64,000 nucleotides of DNA from Psychrobacter sp. Cmf 22.2 (GCF_001921745.1 NZ_MRYA01000001.1:62001-126000), one strand, 5' to 3'. Shown: positions 37,209 to 46,611, numbered from the stretch's first letter. Numbers and translations are program-made. The notes: generated by a model from the sequence alone, not told the origin.

Positions 37209-38057
37209 TTAGTCATCCCATTCAGGCGTATAGTCAGGGTGCTCAATTTTACGGCCATCGCTACGAGCTAAGCTGCCGATTTTTTCTAATTCATTGGCAC
37301 TAAGCTGTACCTTAATAGCATCTAAGTTGCCTTGCAGATGCTCAGGATTTGAGGTCTTTGGAATAGCCACACGGTCTTTATCCGATAATATCCAAGCCAG
37401 TGATATTTGTGCAGGCGTCACGTTGTGGTTGTCTGCAATCTCTTTAATAACGTCGTTATCAAATACATCGCCGCGCGCGAGTGGCGAGTAGGCTTCCAAT
37501 AAAATATGATGATTATTCAAAAATGTCTGCAGGGTGTTTTGTTTGATAAACGGATGAAACTCCACTTGGTTGACGACAATAGGCACATCAGCGTGTTTTT
37601 TTGCTTCAATAATATGGGCGATATTAAAGTTAGAAACCCCAATATGGCGTGTCAGGCCTTGTTTTTGTAGCTCGCACAGAGCAGGAATGGTCTCAGACAA
37701 TGGCACGCGATCATCAGGCCAATGTAATAGCAGTAGATCGACATAGTCGGTATCTAGGTTCTCTAGTGAGCGCTTAGCTGCTGCTACTAGTTTTTCTGGT
37801 TGAAACTTCATATCATCAGGGAAAATCTTCGTGGTCAAAAAGAACTTATCACGCGCCACACCTGACTGCTTAATACCTTCTCCGACCTCTTTTTCATTGT
37901 CATAAGCTTGCGCAGTATCAATATGCTCGTAGCCCATTTTTAGCGCTTGACTGACGACATCGACACAATCTTGGCCTGTTGATTGCCAAGTACCCAGTCC
38001 CAATACAGGAATATTGGCTTTGCCCGCGGTACGAATATTATAGGTTTTAGTGCTCAT
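37209..38057 (-). CDS. Aldo/keto reductase (2,5-DKG reductase-like)
   Basis: A 282-residue NADPH-dependent reductase of the aldo/keto reductase superfamily (TIM barrel). The catalytic tetrad is Asp47, Tyr52, Lys77 and His112 (HIDTAQAYDN, LTTKIF, LLLHWP), and IPKTSNPEHL near the C-terminus binds the cofactor phosphate. ATG 38057 follows AAGGA by seven bases; the frame is open to 38105 with no ribosome site. The sequence is nearest to bacterial YafB/2,5-diketogluconate reductases. The physiological substrate is not evident. Confidence 0.93.
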   Translation of the reverse strand: MSTKTYNIRTAGKANIPVLGLGTWQSTGQDCVDVVSQALKMGYEHIDTAQAYDNEKEVGEGIKQSGVARDKFFLTTKIFPDDMKFQPEKLVAAAKRSLENLDTDYVDLLLLHWPDDRVPLSETIPALCELQKQGLTRHIGVSNFNIAHIIEAKKHADVPIVVNQVEFHPFIKQNTLQTFLNNHHILLEAYSPLARGDVFDNDVIKEIADNHNVTPAQISLAWILSDKDRVAIPKTSNPEHLQGNLDAIKVQLSANELEKIGSLARSDGRKIEHPDYTPEWDD

Positions 38058-38404
38058 ATTATTATCCTTATTATGTGTTGAGTGTGGTTTTATAGCTGTT
38101 TGCATAATAGCTTTTTAAACAATTAATCACTAAATAATCAATGCCACAATCTGAGTTAACAATAGTCATATCATAGTGTTAATTGTAAAACTTGGCCTAA
38201 TAGAACAACTAGGCAACCTAGCTACTATAGAAAGAAATAGAAAAAAGTGAAAGAGTAAGTGACGGTTTCCTACAAAGTACAAACAGGCTGTAACGTCATT
38301 TTCAGTAAGTAGGTGACGTAGATTGTGTATAGAATAGGGTATAAAAAACGCTCAATACCGGGCGGTATTGAGCATTTTCAAAAAAGACAGAGTTACATTT
38401 TAAA
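38058..38404. other. Intergenic region between the reductase and metQ
   Basis: This 347-bp stretch holds the reductase promoter region and, at its right end, the metQ terminator. No gene was seen. Confidence 0.4.
38342..38373 (-). terminator. Terminator of metQ
   Basis: On the minus strand GCTCAATACCG and CGGTATTGAGC form a perfect 11-base stem and are followed by GTTTTTTAT, about 30 bp after the metQ stop. Confidence 0.9.
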
Positions 38405-39367
38405 TTATTGTGCTGCTTCTGCGTCTACAGAGGTAGTGGTTGTAGTCGTTTCGGAAGCTGGTGCAGTATTAGCATCCCAGATTTTTGGATATTTGTAGCC
38501 TGGGAAAGTATCATGAGCATACTTTTTGAATGCTTCTGAGTTATAAGCGTTGGTAACGTCTTCCACCCATTTTTTACCAGCATCAGCTGATTTAATCGCC
38601 GACCAGTTGACATAAGCAAAGCTTGGCTCTTGGAACAACGCTTCGGTCAGCTCAATACCAGCATCAGTTGCATAGTTACCATTGATCACAGCAAAGTCTA
38701 CTTCGTCACGAGCGCGTGGCAACTGGGCAGCTTCTAACTCAACAATATCGATATCATACTTACTGTTATCAGCGATGTCAGTCTTTGAAGCTGTCAGTGG
38801 ATCGATGTTGTCTTTTAGCGTGATCCAACCAAGGTCATCCATCATCACCAAAGCGCGAGCAAAGTTGCTTGGATCATTCGGTGCTGAGACGCTCATGCCT
38901 TTATAAGCCTCATCAAGAGTGTTCTTTTTGCCTGAATAAATACCGAGCGGTGCAGTTGGTACTTGAAAAACTTCGACCAGATCAAGATTGTTTTCTTTTT
39001 TGAAGGTATCAAGATAAGGCTTATGCTGGAAGATGTTGATGTCCAAATCGCCTTCAGCCAGTGCAAGGTTAGGGCGGACATAGTCAGTAAAAGCGATTAA
39101 CTCAACTTCATAACCTTGCTCTTCTAGTGAGGCTTTGACTTGATTGCGTACCATATCAGCAAAGTCACCTTCGGTTGTACCAATGACAATTTTTGTGTGC
39201 TCAGGATCGATATCGCTGGCCGCGGTTTGGGCAGTTGTGCCTTCGGTCACAGCTTCTTTATTTGCTTCTGGCGCTGATGAGTTATTACAACCGACCAACA
39301 CTAGGCTAGATACACCAACAGCGGCAAATGCAGTCGCCAACTGACGGCTAATATCTGTTAATTTCAT
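38405..39367 (-). CDS. metQ: Methionine-binding lipoprotein MetQ
   Basis: A 320-residue lipoprotein of the NlpA family that binds methionine in the periplasm and delivers it to MetNI. The signal peptide ends in the lipobox LVGC with Cys27 as the lipid site, followed by a Thr/Ala/Glu-rich linker. Recognition blocks include VIGTTEGDFADMV, LDINIFQHKPYLD and SVSAPNDPSNFARAL. The C-terminus has a Thr-rich extension after the domain (TTTTTS). GAGGAA precedes ATG 39367. It is the last gene of the metNIQ set, 148 bp after metI. Confidence 0.95.
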   Translation of the reverse strand: MKLTDISRQLATAFAAVGVSSLVLVGCNNSSAPEANKEAVTEGTTAQTAASDIDPEHTKIVIGTTEGDFADMVRNQVKASLEEQGYEVELIAFTDYVRPNLALAEGDLDINIFQHKPYLDTFKKENNLDLVEVFQVPTAPLGIYSGKKNTLDEAYKGMSVSAPNDPSNFARALVMMDDLGWITLKDNIDPLTASKTDIADNSKYDIDIVELEAAQLPRARDEVDFAVINGNYATDAGIELTEALFQEPSFAYVNWSAIKSADAGKKWVEDVTNAYNSEAFKKYAHDTFPGYKYPKIWDANTAPASETTTTTTSVDAEAAQ

Positions 39368-39515
39368 AAGAGTTCCTCAAGTCAATAAAAAGATAGATAG
39401 TAAAACAACCATTAAAAAAGCAACATTATGAATAGTAATGCTGCTTTTACAAAAAATTGGATGACGGTCAAATTAAACCTAGTCAGATGCAATGTCAAGT
39501 ATTCTATAAAGTGGC

Positions 39516-40202
39516 TTAACGCTTGTCCAAGCGAGTCGCAAGCCAATTACCAAAGGCTTGAATTGAGATGACCATAATTGATAGCATAAGGACGATAAAA
39601 ATCATCACTTCAGTTTGATAGCGATAATAACCATAACGAATCGCTAAGTCGCCTAAACCACCGCCACCAATCATACCAGCAGCTGCTGAATAAGAGAGTA
39701 GACTAATACATAAAATGGTGACAGATAATACCAGTCCTGATCTTGCTTCATTGAGCAATACTTTGATAATCGTAAAAGGACGTGCACCCATAGATTCAGT
39801 CGCCTCGATAATCCCACGTGGTACTTCACGCAGATTTTGCTCGACCAAACGGGCAAAGTAGAACGAGCCAGCAATGGCTAGGACTAAAGAGGCCGCAATA
39901 GGACCAATCCCAGTACCGACAATCGCCTTGGTAAATGGACTCATGGCAATCATCAAAATGACAAAAGGGAAAGCACGCATAAAGTTGGTGATACCGCCTA
40001 ATATTGCATACAGTCCTTTGTTTTGTAAAAACTGTCGATCACTAGATAAAAATAAAAATATTCCAAATAGCCCACCAATCGTAACAGCAGCAGCGGTCGA
40101 AATACCAAGCATGACAAAGGTGTCAAACGATGCTTGCCAAATCTCTTTACGCAGCGCATACAGCTTATCTACTGAGGCGGATAGTTCAGTACCAGTTAAC
40201 AT
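39516..40202 (-). CDS. metI: Methionine ABC transporter permease MetI
   Basis: A 228-residue permease with five helices. It has the EAA-type loop (EATESMGARPFTIIKVLLNEA), which contacts the MetN ATPase, and the family segment SYSAAAGMIGGGGLGDLA. It imports methionine from MetQ. It lies 19 bp after metN. The ribosome site is weak; GAGG is 15 bases upstream of ATG 40202. Confidence 0.95.
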   Translation of the reverse strand: MLTGTELSASVDKLYALRKEIWQASFDTFVMLGISTAAAVTIGGLFGIFLFLSSDRQFLQNKGLYAILGGITNFMRAFPFVILMIAMSPFTKAIVGTGIGPIAASLVLAIAGSFYFARLVEQNLREVPRGIIEATESMGARPFTIIKVLLNEARSGLVLSVTILCISLLSYSAAAGMIGGGGLGDLAIRYGYYRYQTEVMIFIVLMLSIMVISIQAFGNWLATRLDKR

Positions 40203-40221
40203 ATCTATTTATTTTACCTCA

Positions 40222-40992
40222 TTAATCTTCAACGACTAAGCCTTTGCCTATCGGAGTGGTTGCTTGAATCAGACCTTCTGTTACCGCTGCAACCTCAAGC
40301 AACTTCCCTTGGTGCAGTAATGCGGCCCGATCACAGAGTCTACGAATCACGCTCATTTCATGAGTGACAATCACGATAGTCACACCAAGCTGGTCATTAA
40401 TGTCGCGCAAACAGGTCAGCAAACTGCGAGTCGTTGCAGGGTCAAGCGCACTGGTTGGCTCATCTGCCAATAAAACCTTCGGACTTGGGGCAATCGCGCG
40501 CGCGATACCGACACGCTGCTTTTGTCCGCCTGAGAGCTGCGCAGGATAGTGACCTGCACGATCAGTTAGATCCACAATCTCAAGACAATCCATGACACGT
40601 TTACGTACATTACGACTAGGATAGCCTGACACTGTCAAATTAAATGCCACATTATCAAAGACGGTGCGATTGGCCATTAGGTTAAATTGTTGAAAAATCA
40701 TACCGATATTGTGACGCGCAATACGTAAATCACTGGCGGACAACGTCGTCAAGTCAGTACCATCAATGATGACTTGACCGCTATCAGGACGCTCAAGCAT
40801 ATTGATTAATCGTAGCAAGGTAGACTTACCAGCACCTGAATAGCCCATCAAACCAAAGATTTCACCTTGTCGAACAGACAGTGAAGTCGGTTCAACCGCA
40901 GTAAACCAATGCGGCTTACCATCTTTGTCTTTTATGGATCGGTCGCTTAAAAAGCTTTTGGTCACGTCATGTAGGACGATCATATCGCTCAT
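40222..40992 (-). CDS. metN: Methionine ABC transporter ATPase MetN
   Basis: A 256-residue ABC ATPase for methionine uptake, with Walker A GYSGAGKST, signature LSGGQKQRVGIARAI and Walker B VLLADEPTSALD. ATG 40992 (MSDMIVLHD) is chosen because the ATPase fold begins just after it; the frame is open from 41064. The usual MetN has a C-terminal ACT-like domain that senses methionine and totals about 340 residues. This one stops soon after the D-loop and H-loop region, so the regulatory domain appears to be absent. Confidence 0.93.
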   Translation of the reverse strand: MSDMIVLHDVTKSFLSDRSIKDKDGKPHWFTAVEPTSLSVRQGEIFGLMGYSGAGKSTLLRLINMLERPDSGQVIIDGTDLTTLSASDLRIARHNIGMIFQQFNLMANRTVFDNVAFNLTVSGYPSRNVRKRVMDCLEIVDLTDRAGHYPAQLSGGQKQRVGIARAIAPSPKVLLADEPTSALDPATTRSLLTCLRDINDQLGVTIVIVTHEMSVIRRLCDRAALLHQGKLLEVAAVTEGLIQATTPIGKGLVVED

Positions 40993-41294
40993 GGAATGCT
41001 CGAAGTTTAGTAAATAAGGTAGCGGTGATAGTGTCGATATACTATTGCAAGATGACAGCGTCAAATCTATATCAATAGCTATATGATAAGGGGCAGTAAT
41101 ATAGCATATTTCTGGACGTTTTGGATATGAACATTCAAGAACCGCTTATAACGATATAGATATTAGTGTTAGCAGATGTCTGCACACAAAGGACATTAAT
41201 AAAGTTTTAGTGCTTAGAAGAATATAAAGACAAACAAGTAACAGGCTATACCGCCATGCTGGGAAGCTTGAGCCAATAGCTAGATTGGTAGCGT
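40993..41294. other. Intergenic region upstream of metN
   Basis: 302 bp between metN and the histidine kinase, both on the minus strand. It should hold the metNIQ promoter. I see no SAM riboswitch, MetJ-box array or terminator with a T-run. Confidence 0.4.
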
Positions 41295-43391
41295 CTAATC
41301 ATGATTGTCATGGTTTTTGTGGAGATTATGTTTGACTGGAATGACCACCAAAAACCTAGTATGGCCATTAATAGTATCGGTAATAATTTGGCCTTGATGA
41401 GCCGTGACGATTTGTGATACCAGTGATAAACCCAGACCTGAACCTTTATTCTTTTGCTGTAAGCGTACAAACGGACTAAAGATCTCTTCGCGCTTGTCTT
41501 TTGGGATACCAGTACCTTCATCGATAACGGCGAGTACTGCATATTTTGGTAATGGCCGCTCATCCTCTGGTTTGACTTTTTTGAGATGTTTCTTAAATAA
41601 GCTTTCTTTACGGGGGGTACTGTGGTTATCAGTATTAGCGTCACTGTTATTACCAGTACTGGCTTTAGCTGAATTTTCTTTCGTACTAGCCACGCTTGTT
41701 TTTTCTGTTATCCGCTTATGAGATGCAGCTTTGGCACCAGTGTTACTGAGCCCATCAGATATTAAATGTTGTTCTTGTGACTCTGGGACGATATTCCAAA
41801 TAACTCTTTTAATTCTATCAGTCAAATCAGAAGCAAGTTTACTATGACCATTGGGAAGCATCTTGCTATTGTTGCTGGGGGCTAAAATATCTGCTGTCTG
41901 TTTTTGACTATTGCCGTTATCAGATATATTTGTCAATTGACAAGCTTCATTGTGATTGATGCTGTTTTTATCACTTTTTTCATCATGACTAGCGAGCGTT
42001 TCACCATTTTTAAAGATAATAGGGGCTGGTATGACATCTGGCTGTTCTGACGCATCGGATGGTATCTCCTCGTCAGACTGGGTGAATATTGAGTTATCTT
42101 TTTGCTCGTCTATTGATTGTTCTGTTACATCGATATGTTTGTCATAATTTGAGTGGCCATAGTTTGAGTGACCATAGTCAGCAAAGCTACTGCATACTAG
42201 CGAATCTAATAAATATTCAGGTAAGGTGTCTGCCTCGTTGAAAGTTTGCGCGCCATATAGCAAGATAGTCACTGGGGGAACACCATGCAACATCGCATTA
42301 TTTAGGAGGTTGCGAATAAGATGGGTCAGCATTGATGGTTGACCATCAATCACAATATGTTCGCCAATCAATGTAGCTTCTGGATAATGCTGACGCTCTT
42401 GATTTACTAAGTCATATAAGTCTACACGCTCAACCTGCTGCATCGCATGTCCGGCATCAAGTCGGCTTACTAACAAGATACTTTCGACCAAATCATTAAG
42501 CCCTGACAAATCACGATTGATCGCTTGGGCACGTTTATCAAACTTTGCTTTTGTATCACTTGGCATCGAACCTGCCAGCATATCCATCATCTCTATCTGT
42601 AGACGAATACGGGTAATGGGCGTGCGCAGCTCATGCGAAGCATGGGCCAACAATAAATTATTGGCATCAATCAGATGTTCAATCTTTTGCGCTGCTTGGT
42701 TAAACCCGTGGGCAAGCGAAGCAATCTCATCATTGCCGCGACTATTGACACGTACAGTGAAATCACCGTCACCAAGTTGACTCATTTGCTGACTCATGTG
42801 ATTGATGCGCCATGTCATTGAACGCGCGATCCACCATAGTACGCCTGCCATAATCATAAGTAGGAGTAGCGTTCCGGTGAACAAGTTTAATGCTGCAGAC
42901 AATGCTGGTTTTTTGGGCGATAGTCGTGACTCATACAGCAACGTATAGCCAGTACTACTATAGACCTGAGCCTGTTGAGTAGGAGGAGTTTCTGAAAAAG
43001 AGGGGAACATAACCGTCAATAGTGAAGGCGTTGCAGGCAAATCTAGGGGCAGATCGCTGTTGTCTGTTTGCATGAGCAGGCGACCTTGACTGTCGTACAG
43101 TCCCATTTTCGCTTGCAATGATTCATCAAAGATATCAAAGCTCTTTTTGACCACTGCCAACATAAAACGCGCTTGCAAACGATTATTCTTACTAACAGCT
43201 GTATTCAATTCGTGCAAAAAAGGATCAATTTGTCCAAGTATTTGGGTTGCCACCACTTCAGAGCGAATACCAGCATTCTTATCATGGACAAGCTGTGTCA
43301 ATAACACCATAGCGACTGCAAACAAAACGAGTGCCAGCATGACACTAGCAAATAGTTTGGCAAACACGGAGCGAAAACCCAACTGCTGCAT
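41295..43391 (-). CDS. Sensor histidine kinase with a large insertion in the ATPase domain
   Basis: A 698-residue membrane sensor kinase. Helices at about 11-33 and 168-188 frame a periplasmic domain; a HAMP domain follows (about 190-243), then HisKA with His253 in LLAHASHELRTPITR. In the ATPase domain the N-box NLLNNAMLHG is at 361-370 and the G1 box VIDEGTGIPKDKREEIFSPF begins about 623. Between them sit ~235 extra residues (about 381-616) that are Ser/Asp/Asn/Lys-rich, with the repeat YGHSNYGHSNY, and look disordered. The G2 box GSGLGLSLV is present, so the fold can probably still form. It follows the response regulator gene (131 bp) and is its likely partner. The signal is unknown. Confidence 0.92.
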   Translation of the reverse strand: MQQLGFRSVFAKLFASVMLALVLFAVAMVLLTQLVHDKNAGIRSEVVATQILGQIDPFLHELNTAVSKNNRLQARFMLAVVKKSFDIFDESLQAKMGLYDSQGRLLMQTDNSDLPLDLPATPSLLTVMFPSFSETPPTQQAQVYSSTGYTLLYESRLSPKKPALSAALNLFTGTLLLLMIMAGVLWWIARSMTWRINHMSQQMSQLGDGDFTVRVNSRGNDEIASLAHGFNQAAQKIEHLIDANNLLLAHASHELRTPITRIRLQIEMMDMLAGSMPSDTKAKFDKRAQAINRDLSGLNDLVESILLVSRLDAGHAMQQVERVDLYDLVNQERQHYPEATLIGEHIVIDGQPSMLTHLIRNLLNNAMLHGVPPVTILLYGAQTFNEADTLPEYLLDSLVCSSFADYGHSNYGHSNYDKHIDVTEQSIDEQKDNSIFTQSDEEIPSDASEQPDVIPAPIIFKNGETLASHDEKSDKNSINHNEACQLTNISDNGNSQKQTADILAPSNNSKMLPNGHSKLASDLTDRIKRVIWNIVPESQEQHLISDGLSNTGAKAASHKRITEKTSVASTKENSAKASTGNNSDANTDNHSTPRKESLFKKHLKKVKPEDERPLPKYAVLAVIDEGTGIPKDKREEIFSPFVRLQQKNKGSGLGLSLVSQIVTAHQGQIITDTINGHTRFLVVIPVKHNLHKNHDNHD

Positions 43392-43432
43392 TACATGCTC
43401 TCTATTAACGAACGCTTATATCAATGACTAAC

Positions 43433-43467
43433 AATAGCCATCGCGGTTGACGTGATGGCTATTTTTA
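43433..43467. other. Hairpin between response regulator and kinase genes
   Basis: AATAGCCATC and GATGGCTATT (10 bp, perfect) with an 11-base loop. The T-run follows on the plus strand only, although both neighbouring genes are on the minus strand. On the coding strand it would be a stem without a T-run, in the 131-bp spacer. Confidence 0.7.
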
Positions 43468-43522
43468 TTTGGTCATTACTTTAATGGTTTACTCAAACCG
43501 ATTTGACGCATCAGATAAATCA

Positions 43523-44245
43523 TTAAACTTGATCAGTTGCAAATTGATAACCAACGCCGCGCACAGTAATAATGCGTTTTGGCTGACGCGGATTGTCCTC
43601 AATTAAGGCGCGTAAACGTGAGATATGTACATCAATTGCACGATCAATGTTATCAGAGCTATCATCGTTTGGCATTGCCTGCCATAACTGCTCACGATTC
43701 AGCACTTTACCAGAATGCGTCGCAAAGTAGTGTAATAGTTGGAACTGATGAGTGGTCAAACGTACTGGCTGCTCATCAATGGTCACTTCATGGCTATCAG
43801 GAAACACGCTCAAACGTCCAAAAGTTAAGCTATCAGACTGACTGTCAGCTTGATTAGGCTGTTCGTGGCGGCGAACGACAGCGCGGATACGAGCCAGTAA
43901 TTCACGAGGTTCAAAAGGCTTAGCGATATAATCATCAGCACCCATCTCTAAACCTAACACCCGATCAGTTGTATCACCTTTTGCGGTCAGCATAATGATA
44001 GGTACTTTATTGGTCATATTGTTTTTGTTGCCGCGTATCTTCTGGCAAACCTGCATCCCATCCATATCAGGTAGCATCAAATCTAGTACGACCAAATCAA
44101 TATCACGCTCTTTAGTGTCCAATATATCTAGACCTTCTTGACCTAGCCCTGCATGATGGACATCGTAATAGTTCATCGTTAGGTAATCGCTAATCAATTC
44201 AGCCAAATCTGGATCGTCTTCGATTAATAGGATATGTTTACTCAT
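43523..44245 (-). CDS. OmpR/PhoB-family response regulator
   Basis: A 240-residue two-component regulator. The receiver domain has the acidic pair Asp10/Asp11, phosphoacceptor Asp55 in VVLDLMLPDMDG, and the conserved Lys in IAKPFEPREL. The C-terminal winged-helix DNA-binding domain starts about residue 140, with LTTHQFQLLHYFATH and RAIDVHISRLRALIE. ATG 44245 (MSKHILLIED) is preferred since AAGGA lies upstream; the frame is open from 44269. It is the first gene of a pair with the sensor kinase on the same strand. Target genes are unknown. Confidence 0.94.
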   Translation of the reverse strand: MSKHILLIEDDPDLAELISDYLTMNYYDVHHAGLGQEGLDILDTKERDIDLVVLDLMLPDMDGMQVCQKIRGNKNNMTNKVPIIMLTAKGDTTDRVLGLEMGADDYIAKPFEPRELLARIRAVVRRHEQPNQADSQSDSLTFGRLSVFPDSHEVTIDEQPVRLTTHQFQLLHYFATHSGKVLNREQLWQAMPNDDSSDNIDRAIDVHISRLRALIEDNPRQPKRIITVRGVGYQFATDQV

Positions 44246-44590
44246 GAGCTGTCCTTTAGTGGTGGTCATTATTCAATAATTGTTGTTTTAGTAGTCATGG
44301 TTATTTTTCTAATTTTTCTTAGACACGTATTACCATAATGTATTCATATCATCAGAAAAATGAGCAATACAAATGTTACTGAGTCTATTTTGCCTAACTT
44401 AGGCCTTACCACACAAGACATGCTTTGTTAATATTTCTACACAATGTAACTCACTACATAATCGATATAACTTGTGAAGTAGCTTTTTTAGCGACATTTA
44501 ATAAGAATGTAACGTACAAATCCAAACAGAATGACTGATATTTTGTTCTGTGACTTCTGGTGGAATACTTGAGTATTCAATCAAATATCA
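44246..44590. other. Intergenic region upstream of the response regulator
   Basis: This 345-bp AT-rich stretch lies between the response-regulator start and the adaptor stop, both on the minus strand. It should hold the promoter of the two-component pair. No gene or strong hairpin was seen. Confidence 0.4.
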
Positions 44591-45850
44591 CTATGAAACT
44601 ATTACCTTTTTACCGACTGATTTTATAGGTAAGTCTGCCAAGCAGATGAGGCTATCATTACTGATACCAGCAACCAAGTATTGCTCAGTGCTAGGATCAT
44701 ACTTGATTACCTCTACTGGCAGGCGAGTTAAACGTTGATCTTGTTTGATTATCCAGACATTAGCAGTGATTGGTACAAGCGACTGATAGGGCGGCTTTTT
44801 TAGTACTGAGAGATCAGCATCGTGAATACCATATTCAGGCACGATGGTACCGACTTCTATCTGTCCATAATCAACACGCCCAGAAACGAGCATATCAGGT
44901 TTGAGCTTATCACGACTGGCTTCGTTTTTGACGACATGAACATAAACCCGTAGCTTGCCAGGCTGATTACTTGTGGCTAACTTTCCAATTTGTCCAACAA
45001 ACTTCTCTGATGAATTCTTGGCTGTAAAATTTACAGTTTGTCCAACTGACAGTTGCGGTTTCATTTTTAGAGGCAGCGTTGCTACAAAACGCAAGTTTTT
45101 ATCGTCGCTTACACGCAGTAGAGGAGTGCGAGCAGCAACTGGTTGAGCATTCTTTACATGTAATTTATCCACACGTCCAGAGAAGCTTGCTTGTACTACA
45201 ATAGACTGTGCTGGTAGATTGGTTGGTATGGCTTGCTCTACAATGGCTGTGTCTTGATCGTCACTAATGTTTTGTCTATCCGTATTGCTATCTATAGTTT
45301 GGTCTGTTTCATCATTATTAGCCAAATCTTCTTCTGTTAACGCTACATTATTATCTGACTTCTCATTATTACCGCTTATCTCGTGCTCTTGCTCTGTATT
45401 AATGGGTGGTTCTGCCGTGCTAGTAGCAACCTTAGTTTCTTGTTCATTATTAGTAGTAGATGCAGAAGTCTTACCGACTGTATCGGCAGACAATTGACGC
45501 TTTACTATTAATAGTGGAGTGTCTTCTTCTACCCATTGCCCCTCTGAAACCAATATCTTTTGCACAATTATGTCATGTGCTGCGACAAAACGTGACTGCT
45601 TAGTAGGTTCGATCACCCCTTGTAGGCCAAGGCTTGGCTGATAGCGAGAGGGTTTAATACTCAAAATATAATCAGACGCCATAGTGACACTATCGTCATT
45701 GAAGATAATAGGAGAATCTGCCTGCGCCTTTTTTTCGCTAGGCTGTTGGTTGTCTATAGGTGCGGGAGGTTGGCAAGCAATTATAAGTAAGGTGCTTAAT
45801 AAGAAGGCACAGTTCTTGCAGTTGTTAGGAAGTCTTATACGCATCGTCAT
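44591..45850 (-). CDS. Orphan lipoprotein adaptor, HlyD/RND type
   Basis: A 419-residue lipoprotein related to periplasmic adaptor subunits of efflux pumps. The signal peptide ends at Cys26 in STLLIIAC. The lipoyl-like halves are ...VIVQKILVSEGQWVEEDTPLLIV (before residue 117; quoted in part) and SFSGRVDKLHVKNAQPV (about 225-240), with a beta-barrel domain afterwards (LPLKMKPQLSVGQTVNF). The two halves are normally joined by a coiled-coil hairpin; here the join is ~95 acidic, Ser/Thr/Glu/Asn-rich residues (about 120-215) with no coiled-coil pattern. No inner-membrane pump or outer-membrane channel gene is nearby, so its partner is unknown. Confidence 0.68.
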   Translation of the reverse strand: MTMRIRLPNNCKNCAFLLSTLLIIACQPPAPIDNQQPSEKKAQADSPIIFNDDSVTMASDYILSIKPSRYQPSLGLQGVIEPTKQSRFVAAHDIIVQKILVSEGQWVEEDTPLLIVKRQLSADTVGKTSASTTNNEQETKVATSTAEPPINTEQEHEISGNNEKSDNNVALTEEDLANNDETDQTIDSNTDRQNISDDQDTAIVEQAIPTNLPAQSIVVQASFSGRVDKLHVKNAQPVAARTPLLRVSDDKNLRFVATLPLKMKPQLSVGQTVNFTAKNSSEKFVGQIGKLATSNQPGKLRVYVHVVKNEASRDKLKPDMLVSGRVDYGQIEVGTIVPEYGIHDADLSVLKKPPYQSLVPITANVWIIKQDQRLTRLPVEVIKYDPSTEQYLVAGISNDSLICLADLPIKSVGKKVIVS

Positions 45851-46230
45851 TAATCACTATAGTGAACGTTATTTTATTATATAGAGAAAGATTAAAAGGT
45901 GCGATAACTACTATCTAAGTAGATAACAGTTATCAATGACATATATGAGGTAGAACCACAGAGTTATGCTGACAATCTAAGATAAAACAGACTGGTCATG
46001 TTAATCATCCGAATTATTGTATACGTGGTCTGAATAATTAGAAAGTTTGAGTAGACTATGTTAAAACGAGCGTAAAATACTTGATTTATACAATATAGTT
46101 ACAAAGCAGACTCAAATACTAGTCAGAAAATTACTGAGATTACTTAACGCGATTCTTGTTTTGTAAGGGTTTGTCGAATAGTAAGTAGCAACCATGTCAA
46201 GAATAAATATCTATTCATAGGAAAGTAATA
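45851..46230. other. Divergent intergenic region upstream of pilG
   Basis: 380 bp between the adaptor gene and pilG. It is AT-rich and should carry the pilGHIJK-chp promoter; no single match to a sigma-70 or sigma-54 promoter is convincing. No gene was seen. Confidence 0.4.
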
Positions 46231-46611
46231 ATGGAAAATAATTTTGAAGGGTTAAAGGTCATGGTTATTGATGATTCAAAAACCATTCGTCGTACCGCTG
46301 AGACTTTACTACAAAAAGCTGGCTGTGAAGTCGTTACTGCAATTGATGGTTTTGATGCACTTGCAAAGATCGTTGATAATAATCCTGACATCATTTTTGT
46401 CGATATTATGATGCCACGCCTTGACGGTTATCAAACCTGCGCCCTGATCAAAAACAACCCTGACTATGCAAGTACCCCTGTCATTATGCTGTCTTCTAAA
46501 GATGGACTGTTTGATAAGGCACGAGGGCGCATCGTTGGTTCTGATGAGTATCTCACCAAGCCATTTAGTAAAGATGAGCTGTTTGAAACGATCAATCAGT
46601 ATCGCTCTTAA
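46231..46611 (+). CDS. pilG: Twitching motility response regulator PilG
   Basis: A 126-residue single-domain CheY-like receiver of the Chp pathway. The acidic pair is Asp14/Asp15 and the phosphoacceptor Asp58 (FVDIMMPRLDG); the conserved Lys is in YLTKPFSKDEL. In Pseudomonas, PilG promotes pilus extension and cAMP synthesis. It is phosphorylated by ChpA. It is the first gene of the cluster, 181 bp ahead of pilH. Confidence 0.95.
   Translation: MENNFEGLKVMVIDDSKTIRRTAETLLQKAGCEVVTAIDGFDALAKIVDNNPDIIFVDIMMPRLDGYQTCALIKNNPDYASTPVIMLSSKDGLFDKARGRIVGSDEYLTKPFSKDELFETINQYRS

Noticed and set aside
40993..41294. Possible SAM riboswitch or MetJ-type operators before metN
   Set aside because: No repeated 8-mer of the AGACGTCT type and no conserved riboswitch fold were found by eye.
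41246..41644. Minus-strand frame overlapping the end of the histidine kinase
   Set aside because: Same strand but out of frame with the kinase G-boxes, which are clearly coding.
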